Of a DNA stretch of 64,000 bases, positions 29,436 through 35,832 are shown piece by piece. Each line of letters opens with the position of its first letter. Position 1 is the stretch's first letter. A model generated the notes under the pieces. That model saw nothing but the letters and a program-made list of their open reading frames with translations. It was not told the DNA's origin and did not search any database. The stretch is from Bacteroidales bacterium (lineage in GTDB: Bacteria; Bacteroidota; Bacteroidia; Bacteroidales; UBA932): assembly GCA_017400135.1 (NCBI GenBank), contig JAFPVJ010000012.1:124001-188000 (forward strand), written 5' to 3'. Position numbers and translations under genes: made by a program.

Positions 29436-29978
29436 ATGTCAAGGATTTATGACTTCAAGGCTCTTAACAACAAGGGCCTTGAATTTGACTTCGCGCAGTT
29501 CGAAGGAAAGGTTCTCCTGATTGTCAACACCGCATCCAAGTGCGGCTTTACCCCGCAGTACGACGGCCTGGAGGCCCTCTATCAGAAGTATAAGGACCAG
29601 GGGCTTGTCATCATCGGCTTCCCCTGCGACCAGTTCGCTCATCAGGAACCCGGCTCCGACGAGGAGATCGCCGAGTTCTGCCGCATCAACCACGGCGTCA
29701 CCTTCCCGCTGATGAAGAAAATCGATGTGAACGGTCCCGATGAAGCCCCGGTTTTCACTTATCTCAAATCCGTTGCTCCCAATGAGGAATACAAGGGGCT
29801 CAAGGCTAAGGCCACGCACAAGCTGCTGAAAGGCCTCAGCAAGAGCGTGGAGAAGGACAGCGACATCCTGTGGAACTTCACCAAGTTCCTGATCAACCGC
29901 GACGGAACTGTTGTCAAGCGCTTTGCGCCCGTGGCAGAACCCGCTTCCTTTGAGAAGGACATTGAGGAAATGTTATAA
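29436..29978 (+). CDS. Glutathione peroxidase-family thiol peroxidase
   Basis: 180 residues. The peroxidatic Cys is Cys36 in VNTASKCGFTPQY. The second conserved block GFPCDQFAHQEPG carries the resolving-type Cys and the Gln of the catalytic set, and LWNFTKFLINRDG supplies the Trp/Asn motif. The Cys form of the enzyme normally uses thioredoxin to reduce hydroperoxides. It starts 1 bp after the ferritin stop, and its TAA overlaps the ATG of the MarR gene. Confidence 0.93.
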   Translation: MSRIYDFKALNNKGLEFDFAQFEGKVLLIVNTASKCGFTPQYDGLEALYQKYKDQGLVIIGFPCDQFAHQEPGSDEEIAEFCRINHGVTFPLMKKIDVNGPDEAPVFTYLKSVAPNEEYKGLKAKATHKLLKGLSKSVEKDSDILWNFTKFLINRDGTVVKRFAPVAEPASFEKDIEEML

Positions 29979-30415
29979 TGGAAGAAAAGTTCAAGCTGGA
30001 GAACCAACTCTGCTTCAGGCTGTACACGGCTTCACGCCTCATCACACAGGCATACTACCCGTTGCTGAGTGAGCACGGCCTTACGTACCCGCAGTACCTG
30101 GTGCTGCTGGTCCTGTGGGAGACGGACGGACAGCCGGTGAACGACATCGCCAAGCGTCTGATGCTGGAGACCAATACCGTCACCCCTCTCCTGAAAAGGA
30201 TGGAAGCCGATGGCATCGTAACCCGCAGTCAAGGCAAGAAGGACGCCCGGCAAATGATCGTGAAACTGACGAAAAAGGGCCGTGACCTCCAAAGGAAACT
30301 GACCGACGTCCCCGAAACCGTCGGCAAGGCCGTCCTCTGCGAGAGCGTCACACCGGAAACTGTCCCCGGCCTCTTCGGCATGCTGGACGATATCATCAAA
30401 CAACTCAAACAATAA
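29978..30415 (+). CDS. MarR-family regulator, OhrR-like
   Basis: 145 residues, winged helix-turn-helix. The N-terminus reads LENQLCFRLYTASR with Cys12 at the place of the peroxide-sensing Cys of OhrR, and the DNA-reading part is NDIAKRLMLETNTVTPLLKRME followed by the DARQ wing. A thiol-oxidation switch that derepresses its own peroxidase operon is the likely job. It overlaps the peroxidase stop by one base (TAATG). Confidence 0.85.
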   Translation: MEEKFKLENQLCFRLYTASRLITQAYYPLLSEHGLTYPQYLVLLVLWETDGQPVNDIAKRLMLETNTVTPLLKRMEADGIVTRSQGKKDARQMIVKLTKKGRDLQRKLTDVPETVGKAVLCESVTPETVPGLFGMLDDIIKQLKQ

Positions 30416-30485
30416 CGCGATCGTCTCGCCCGTCCGCTGCAAGTGGGAGCCGGCGAAGTAGTAACGCCTCCCCGTTAATCGGAAC

Positions 30486-30526
30486 TTTTATTCCACCGTC
30501 CCCCAAACAAAGAGATACCGCCGGCA
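30486..30526 (+). repeat. Partial copy of the tRNA-linked repeat
   Basis: About 41 bp matching the centre of the repeats at 31382-31422 and 59115-59155: TTTTATTCCACC, then CCCCAAACAAA, ending at CCGCCGGCA. It stops exactly where the left hairpin arm would end, so the fragment lacks the pairing arm. It lies in the 120-bp gap between the MarR and GNAT genes. Confidence 0.65.
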
Positions 30527-30533
30527 TAACAAC

Positions 30534-31085
30534 ATGAGCCTACCTGAGATTACACTACTTCCCTTGCAACCTGAAGACCGGGAGCAGTTCATCCTGGACA
30601 ACCAGTGGGCGTTCAAGTATGGAGCCCAGCAGGAATTCGGGTTGCGGGACGAGCGTTGTGAGGAGGGGGAAGAGGTCATATCCCGCAAGACCATCGAGGA
30701 TTCCATTGACGGGGAGAACGCTGAGGCTTACCGCATTGTCCTGGATGGCCAGAACGTGGGCGGCGTAGTCTTGCGTATAGACAAGAAAGCGGCTCAGGGT
30801 GAACTGGAACTGCTTTTCGTGCTGCCCGAGATCCACAGCAAGGGCATCGGCCAGGCAGCCTGGAGGGCGGTTGAAGCGATGCATCCGGAGATCAAGGTTT
30901 GGGAGACCATAACCCCTTATTTCGAGAAGCGCAACATCCATTTCTACGTGAACCGCTGCGGCTTCCACATCGTCGAGTTTTGGAACAAGTACCAGCACGG
31001 TCCGGCCGTCCCGGAAGCGGAGGAGGGTAACTGGAGCATGGACGATGAGATGTTCGTCTTCAGGAAAGAAATAACGGACAGGTAA
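30534..31085 (+). CDS. GNAT family N-acetyltransferase
   Basis: 183 residues. The acetyl-CoA site is seen in LELLFVLPEIHSKGIGQAAW (about residues 87-106), with the Q/R-x-x-G-x-A type loop written SKGIGQA, and in the NIHFYVNRCGFHIVEFW segment near the C-terminus. The acceptor is unknown. It stands alone, with a repeat fragment upstream and a repeat cluster downstream. Confidence 0.85.
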   Translation: MSLPEITLLPLQPEDREQFILDNQWAFKYGAQQEFGLRDERCEEGEEVISRKTIEDSIDGENAEAYRIVLDGQNVGGVVLRIDKKAAQGELELLFVLPEIHSKGIGQAAWRAVEAMHPEIKVWETITPYFEKRNIHFYVNRCGFHIVEFWNKYQHGPAVPEAEEGNWSMDDEMFVFRKEITDR

Positions 31086-31122
31086 AATACCAGTTTTTGC
31101 CCGCAAAAAGGCCGGGATGTCA

Positions 31123-31228
31123 CGAAAGGAACAGATCAACCGTCCCATTCCTTTCGTCGCACAAAACAAAGCGCAAACCCCCATTTCCCTGCGACGAAAG
31201 GAAAAAACGCCGATCATTGTGCCTTTCG
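31123..31228. repeat. Two-hairpin module R1, first locus (72-bp period)
   Basis: Two 34-bp hairpins, CGAAAGGA-N18-TCCTTTCG at 31123-31156 and CGAAAGGA-N18-GCCTTTCG at 31195-31228, 38 bp apart. Arm sequence and loop length are fixed while loop sequence differs. The same pair with the same 72-bp offset recurs at 52991-53096. No gene is seen between 31085 and the tRNA. Confidence 0.75.
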
Positions 31229-31268
31229 TGGAGCGGAGTAATATCGCCCAGTCGGAAAGTGGTATTTC

Positions 31269-31471
31269 GGAGGCCGCAGGCCGACCGGGATGGGGAAGGT
31301 GGAATTTTAGGCCCTACACCTTCCCCGGCAAAATGCCATTCAAGGGCCTGAGAAGCCATTCCAGTGATGAAGGTGTCAGGGCTTTTATTCCACCTTCCCC
31401 AAACAAAAGGATACCGCCGGCAAATTATCAGCGTTCGATAAAATGCCGGCGGTTTTTGCCTTTCTCGTGCC
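31269..31471. repeat. tRNA-Leu-linked repeat, copy A
   Basis: Starts GGAGGCCGCAGGCCGAC, contains opposing copies of GGGGAAGGTG/CACCTTCCCC and a 9-bp hairpin (31413-31421 with 31445-31453), and ends CTCGTGCCC inside the tRNA 3' end. Nearly identical to copy B at 59000-59205; shorter relatives at 57582-57748 and 30486-30526. Read on the minus strand, the hairpin follows the tRNA and may end its transcript. Confidence 0.8.
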
Positions 31472-31552
31472 CAGAGCGGGGGTCGAACCCGCACGTCTTT
31501 AAGGGACACTGGATTTTGAGTCCAGCGCGTCTACCAATTCCGCCATCCGGGC
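31468..31552 (-). tRNA. tRNA-Leu (anticodon CAA)
   Basis: 85 nt without encoded CCA. Acceptor GCCCGGA pairs with TCTGGGC, discriminator A. Anticodon stem CTGGA/TCCAG encloses CTCAAAA, giving CAA (reads UUG). T arm GCGGG/CCCGC with TTCGACC, and a long class II variable arm. The second tRNA-Leu(CAA) at 59201-59285 differs by paired changes in the acceptor and T stems. Confidence 0.95.
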
Positions 31553-31578
31553 AGGTTAGCAATTACTTGCTGGGGTTG

Positions 31579-31609
31579 CAAAGGTATTGATTTTTCGAAA
31601 AAAAACAAA
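31579..31609 (-). promoter_or_regulatory. Promoter of tRNA-Leu, 31-kb copy
   Basis: TACCTTTG (-7) at 31579-31586 and TTTG (-33) at 31606-31609 on the minus strand with a 19-bp spacer, a full consensus promoter. The -7 region is also conserved upstream of the 59-kb tRNA copy. Confidence 0.75.
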
Positions 31610-31623
31610 AAAACTGACCCCGT

Positions 31624-32097
31624 TCAGAGCAAACTCACCGGCAGGCCGTAGCTGTTCTTGATCTCGTTCATCACGAACCAGCTCTGGACAGATCCGAGGC
31701 TGTCGATCGTGCCCAGGGTGTTGATCAGGAAGTCGTTGTAGTACTGCATGTCCGGGGCGTAAATCTTCAACAGGAAATCGAAATCGCCGGAAATATTGTA
31801 GCATTCCGCCACCTCGGGGATGTCCCGGACCCGGGAAATGAAGTCGTGGGCGATGTCCCGACCCATCTGCCGCAGGCGTACGCTGCAATAGACGATGAAG
31901 CCACGCCCCAGCTTCGCGGGGTTGACGATGGCGGTGTAGCGCTCGATGATCCCCTCTTCTTCCAGGCGGTGCAGACGGTCGAAGACCGGGGAAGGGGAGA
32001 GATGGACCTTCAGCGCCAGGTCCTTGACGGTAATGCGCCCGTTTTCCTGGAGGGCCCGGAGAATCGAAATGTCGGTTTTGTCGAGTTTTTCAACCAT
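31624..32097 (-). CDS. Lrp/AsnC-family transcriptional regulator
   Basis: 157 residues from the ATG at 32097 (MVEKLDKTDISILRALQENG); a longer frame reaches back to 32262 but would run through the divergent promoter. The N-terminal helix-turn-helix is TVKDLALKVHLSPSPVFDRL, the C-terminal half the RAM ligand-binding domain with YNISGDFDFLLKIYAPD. It is divergent from the O-acetylhomoserine sulfhydrylase gene, which it probably controls in response to an amino acid. Confidence 0.92.
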   Translation of the reverse strand: MVEKLDKTDISILRALQENGRITVKDLALKVHLSPSPVFDRLHRLEEEGIIERYTAIVNPAKLGRGFIVYCSVRLRQMGRDIAHDFISRVRDIPEVAECYNISGDFDFLLKIYAPDMQYYNDFLINTLGTIDSLGSVQSWFVMNEIKNSYGLPVSLL

Positions 32098-32163
32098 AAG
32101 ACTGAATGAATCTTCGGTAAAAATAGCAATAATCAGATGAAAACACCAAATTACAGCCATAAT

Positions 32164-32195
32164 CTTGTTTGAAAAACCGGCTCGCCCTAACTTTG
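32164..32195 (+). promoter_or_regulatory. Promoter of the O-acetylhomoserine sulfhydrylase gene
   Basis: CTTG at about 32164-32167 (-33), 20 bp spacer, TAACTTTG at 32188-32195 (-7); the ATG is 25 bp further on. The Lrp-type regulator is transcribed away from the same interval. Confidence 0.6.
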
Positions 32196-32220
32196 CCAGC
32201 AGAAACAAACAAGAAAAGCC

Positions 32221-33507
32221 ATGAGCACCCGTCAACTCCACTTCGAAACCCTCCAGCTCCACGTTGGGCAGGAGCAGCCCGACCCGGCCTCCGATGCGCG
32301 CGCCGTCCCCATCTACCTGACCTCCTCATACGTGTTCCGCAATTCCGCGCACGCTGCCGCGCGCTTCAACCTGTCCGACCCCGGCAATATCTACAGCCGC
32401 CTGACCAACTCGACCCAGGATGTCCTGGAGCAGCGCATCGCCGCCCTGGAAGGTGGCGTGGGCGCCCTCGCCGTGGCCTCCGGCGCCGCCGCCATCACCT
32501 ATTCCATCCTCAACATCGCGCGTGCCGGCGACCACATCGTCTCGTCCAAATACATCTACGGCGGCAGTTATGACCTGCTGCAGCACACGCTCGTCCCTTA
32601 TGGCATCACGACCACCTTCGTCGACCCCTCGGACCTGAGCAACTTCGAAAAAGCCATCCGACCCGAGACCAAGGCTCTCTTCATCGAGAGCTTCGGCAAC
32701 CCCAACTGCAACCTGATCGACGTGGAAGCCGTGGCCAGGATCGCCCACGCCCACGGGATTCCCCTCATCATCGACAACACCTTCGCCACGCCCTTCCTCC
32801 TGCGGCCCATCGAATACGGCGCCGACGTCGTGGTCCATTCCGCGACCAAATTCATCGGCGGCCATGGCACGACCATCGGCGGCGTGATCGTAGATTCCGG
32901 GAAATTCGACTGGAAAGCCTCCGGCAAATTCCCCCAGTTCACGGAGCCCGACTACAGCTACCACGGCATCGTATTCGCCGACGCCGTCGGCCCCGCGGCC
33001 TACATCACCCGCGCCCGCGCTATCCTGCTGCGTGACACGGGCGCCACGCTCTCCCCGGTCAGCGCCTTCATCTTCCTCCAGGGCCTGGAAACCCTTTCCC
33101 TGCGCGTGGAGCGGCACGTATCCAACGCCCTGAATGTCGTCGAATTCCTATCCAAGCATCCGAAAGTCGAGCGCGTCAACCATCCCGCCCTTCCTTCGCA
33201 CCCCGACCACGCCCTGTATGAGCGCTATTTCCCCAATGGAGGAGGCTCCATCTTCACTTTCGAAGTCAAGGGCGGCCAGGAGGAAGCCTTCCGCTTCATC
33301 GACGCCCTGGAGATCTTCTCCCTGCTGGCGAACGTGGCCGACGTCAAGTCGCTCGTGATCCATCCGGCCACGACCACCCACTCGCAGCTGACCGCCGCGG
33401 AACTCGCCGACCAGGACATCCATCCCAACACGATACGCCTGTCCATCGGCACGGAGCACATTGATGACATCCTTGCCGACTTGGACCAGGCTCTCGCGAA
33501 AATCTGA
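32221..33507 (+). CDS. metY: O-acetylhomoserine aminocarboxypropyltransferase (sulfhydrylase)
   Basis: 428 residues, the usual length. A PLP enzyme of the Cys/Met metabolism class: the Schiff-base Lys is Lys210 in HSATKFIGGHGT, and PLP contacts appear in SGAAAITYSILNI, SKYIYGGSYDLL and IDNTFATP. MetY joins O-acetylhomoserine with sulfide to give homocysteine; the long insertion after the Lys (FDWKASGKFPQFTEPDYSYH) favours MetY over MetB or MetC. Divergent from an Lrp-type regulator; convergent with the GDPD gene with 8 bp between stops. Confidence 0.92.
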   Translation: MSTRQLHFETLQLHVGQEQPDPASDARAVPIYLTSSYVFRNSAHAAARFNLSDPGNIYSRLTNSTQDVLEQRIAALEGGVGALAVASGAAAITYSILNIARAGDHIVSSKYIYGGSYDLLQHTLVPYGITTTFVDPSDLSNFEKAIRPETKALFIESFGNPNCNLIDVEAVARIAHAHGIPLIIDNTFATPFLLRPIEYGADVVVHSATKFIGGHGTTIGGVIVDSGKFDWKASGKFPQFTEPDYSYHGIVFADAVGPAAYITRARAILLRDTGATLSPVSAFIFLQGLETLSLRVERHVSNALNVVEFLSKHPKVERVNHPALPSHPDHALYERYFPNGGGSIFTFEVKGGQEEAFRFIDALEIFSLLANVADVKSLVIHPATTTHSQLTAAELADQDIHPNTIRLSIGTEHIDDILADLDQALAKI

Positions 33508-33515
33508 GCGAAACT

Positions 33516-34460
33516 TTACCGGCGCCCCTTGGATTCGAGGTAGCGGATCAGGAATTCCGGACGGTCGGTCTGGATGATGGAAGTACCGAGGTCCAGGATG
33601 GGCCCGTAGATGGCGTCCGCGTCGGGACTGTCGTAGGCAGCGTCATCGTCATAGCCGCCGCAGAGGGAAGCCCAGATGGTGTTGACCCAAAGTTTGGAAC
33701 CGGAATCCAGGATGGCCCGGGAGGCTTGGCGCACGCTGTCATCCAGCGTCCTGAAGCAGAGCTCGTAGGCCAGCTGGGCGGGTTTGGCGGCGAGATAATC
33801 CCGGAAGACATCCATCCCCTGGGGGTTCCAAATGTCGACGATGGGCATGTACATCATATTGTGCGGGTACTTCGCCTGCCGGTCCAGTACTTCGCGGACC
33901 GGGCGTTTTCCCTTGATCAGGATCTGGTCCGTCACGCCCAGTTCTTCCGTCAGGGCCAGCACCATGTCGTAAAACTCATACCCCTGGTCCACGTTGACCA
34001 CGATCCGGTCCTTGCAGACTTCCAGGGCCTGCCGCAGCGTCGGGATCTTGACCCCGGGCTTGGCGATGCCGTGGGCGCGCTTCAAGTCGAAGGCCATCAG
34101 TTCTTCGTAGGTATAGTCGCTGACGAGACCCGTGCCCGTCGTCATCCGGTCCAGGGTCTTGTCGTGGCTGAGCACCAGCACGCTGTCTTTGGTCAGCTTG
34201 AGGTCCAGTTCCATCACGTCCACGCCCATGCGGATGACGGACTCGATGGCCGGGATGGAATTCTCCGGATAGTTGCGCCAGTCGCCCCGATGGGAAACCA
34301 CCACCACATATTTCGAAGCGGGATCGTGCAGGGCGGCGACCACTTTTGCAGCCTTGTTGGATGGCGCGGAAGCCGAAGGGAGTACCTTGGGCGAACAGGA
34401 GAGAAGGGTAAAGGCCGCGGCCAGCACCCACAGGATTCGTTTCAGCATAGTTTGAATCAT
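33516..34460 (-). CDS. Glycerophosphodiester phosphodiesterase, lipoprotein
   Basis: 314 residues with lipoprotein signal (LLSCSPK). The GDPD TIM barrel is shown by SHRGDWRNYPENS (His57, Arg58, Glu66), MELDLKLTKD (Glu84, Asp86) and LSHDKTLDR (His99), the full metal and acid-base set. GDPD enzymes release glycerol-3-phosphate from glycerophosphodiesters, and some attack polyglycerolphosphate teichoic acids. It ends the six-gene SusCD operon, 12 bp after the propeller-like gene. Its signal and following linker (LSCSPKVLP) resemble those of the phosphatase at 48069 (LSCSPKVYP). Confidence 0.92.
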   Translation of the reverse strand: MIQTMLKRILWVLAAAFTLLSCSPKVLPSASAPSNKAAKVVAALHDPASKYVVVVSHRGDWRNYPENSIPAIESVIRMGVDVMELDLKLTKDSVLVLSHDKTLDRMTTGTGLVSDYTYEELMAFDLKRAHGIAKPGVKIPTLRQALEVCKDRIVVNVDQGYEFYDMVLALTEELGVTDQILIKGKRPVREVLDRQAKYPHNMMYMPIVDIWNPQGMDVFRDYLAAKPAQLAYELCFRTLDDSVRQASRAILDSGSKLWVNTIWASLCGGYDDDAAYDSPDADAIYGPILDLGTSIIQTDRPEFLIRYLESKGRR

Positions 34461-34472
34461 TAGTTATTCAGT

Positions 34473-35831
34473 CTATTTCAGTTTGATGACGCATGTGTGC
34501 TTCCTGGATCCGGCCGTGGGGTAGTCACCCACGAAGCCGAGATACATCTGGCCTTTGCGGATATGGACGCCTTCCGGCTCGAACGTGCCGTCGGAAGACA
34601 GGTTCAGTTTGATCAGTTGCTGCTTGTCGACGGAGACCCCCACTTTCACGAGTTTCTGCAGGATGTTTCCGTTGAAGTCCAGGACCGACATCAGCGTCGC
34701 CTCGTCGTTCTTGGCGCCGGAGGTGACATAGATCCGGTCGTCATACACGCACAGGCCCTGGACGGCGCCGGCGTTGGTCTCGCCGGTGGTCACGCCCTTG
34801 CGTTTCCAGGAGAACTTGGCGATGGACTTGACGCTGTTCAGGTTGTAGGCCGTCACGTCTTTTCCCTGGTTGTGGGACGCGCGGGTGACCTTCTTCGTCA
34901 CCGTGGTGGCATTGCGGATCTCGGAGAGCTTGTACACATAAATGTAATCGCTGTTGTTCTCGTAGGTCCAAAGGACCAAAACGTCGTGCTCCGTGTCCAC
35001 ATCGGCGAAACGGGCGCCGTTGTCGTTCAGGTAGAAACGCTCCAGGGCGTCCTCGGCATATTCCGTGGCGCCGGCCTTGAACTTGTGGCGGCAGATGAGG
35101 TGCACGTCGGGGTCATTGGCCTTGCCGCCGGAATAGCCTCCGTTTTCGGTGCGCTCACCCAGCGTGCCGCAGGTCCAGAAATAGATGTCATCGGCATCGT
35201 ATTCGATGCTGAATCCGTCTCCATGGCCGCCGCTGGGCAGCACCATTTCCGCGCCGATCCTGGAACCGTCCTTGTTCAGGGCACACACGAGCATGGAGGT
35301 ATTATCCTCCGTGGACATGTAAAACTGTCCCCGTTTGTCGATATCGAAACTTTGCATGCCGTCCTGGCGGCCCAGGGGGAGGGCGATCATATCCGCCGTC
35401 AACGCCTGCGTGATATCCTGATTGAAAGAGGCGGGCGTGTCTTCATTCTTCTTCACGGTCACGGCCAGTTGTCCGCTGGTGCTGATCTTATCAGAGGAAA
35501 GCGTCAGTGTGGCCGATCCCTCCTTCAAGCCCTTTATCTTCCCGGCGGTCACGGAGGCGACATCCGGGGCGGAAGAGTTGACAGTCACGCCGTAGGGATT
35601 GGTTTCGAAGTCATAATCGGCCTTGACATACACGCCTCGTTCAAAGACTTGATAAGAAACGGGAACAGCCACTTCTTCACCCACGAAAACGACGCACTCG
35701 TTTTGCAGGAAAGACATCTTGTCCTTGACCGTTTCCGCTTCTGCGGGAGCGGGCTTGTCGCATCCTGCTAACAAGAAAGCTGCCGCCGACATGACGGCGG
35801 CAACTTTCGCTAAGAACGGTTTCGCTCCCAT
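34473..35831 (-). CDS. Lipoprotein with Ig-like domain and propeller-like domain
   Basis: 452 residues from the ATG at 35831 (MGAKPFLAKVAAVMSAAAFL..AGC). A longer frame to 35888 runs inside the preceding gene. Residues about 40-130 look like a BIg2-type domain (VTVNSSAPDVASVTAGKIKG, LKEGSATLTLSS). Residues about 150-450 are beta-rich with FDIDKRGQFYMST, GGHGDGFSIEYDADDIYFW and VQGLCVYDDRIYVTSG, reminiscent of helveticin J or phage P68 receptor-binding propellers, some of which bind cell-wall glycopolymers. That similarity is recalled, not tested. The start lies 1 bp after the previous stop (TGATATG), so translation is coupled. Confidence 0.6.
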   Translation of the reverse strand: MGAKPFLAKVAAVMSAAAFLLAGCDKPAPAEAETVKDKMSFLQNECVVFVGEEVAVPVSYQVFERGVYVKADYDFETNPYGVTVNSSAPDVASVTAGKIKGLKEGSATLTLSSDKISTSGQLAVTVKKNEDTPASFNQDITQALTADMIALPLGRQDGMQSFDIDKRGQFYMSTEDNTSMLVCALNKDGSRIGAEMVLPSGGHGDGFSIEYDADDIYFWTCGTLGERTENGGYSGGKANDPDVHLICRHKFKAGATEYAEDALERFYLNDNGARFADVDTEHDVLVLWTYENNSDYIYVYKLSEIRNATTVTKKVTRASHNQGKDVTAYNLNSVKSIAKFSWKRKGVTTGETNAGAVQGLCVYDDRIYVTSGAKNDEATLMSVLDFNGNILQKLVKVGVSVDKQQLIKLNLSSDGTFEPEGVHIRKGQMYLGFVGDYPTAGSRKHTCVIKLK

Positions 35832-35832
35832 A

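Noticed and set aside
31097..31590. Open frames across the 31-kb repeat and tRNA (84 and 157 codons)
   Set aside because: They run through the tRNA-Leu gene and hairpins and have no family resemblance; the similar frame at 58955-59422 arises from the same repeat.
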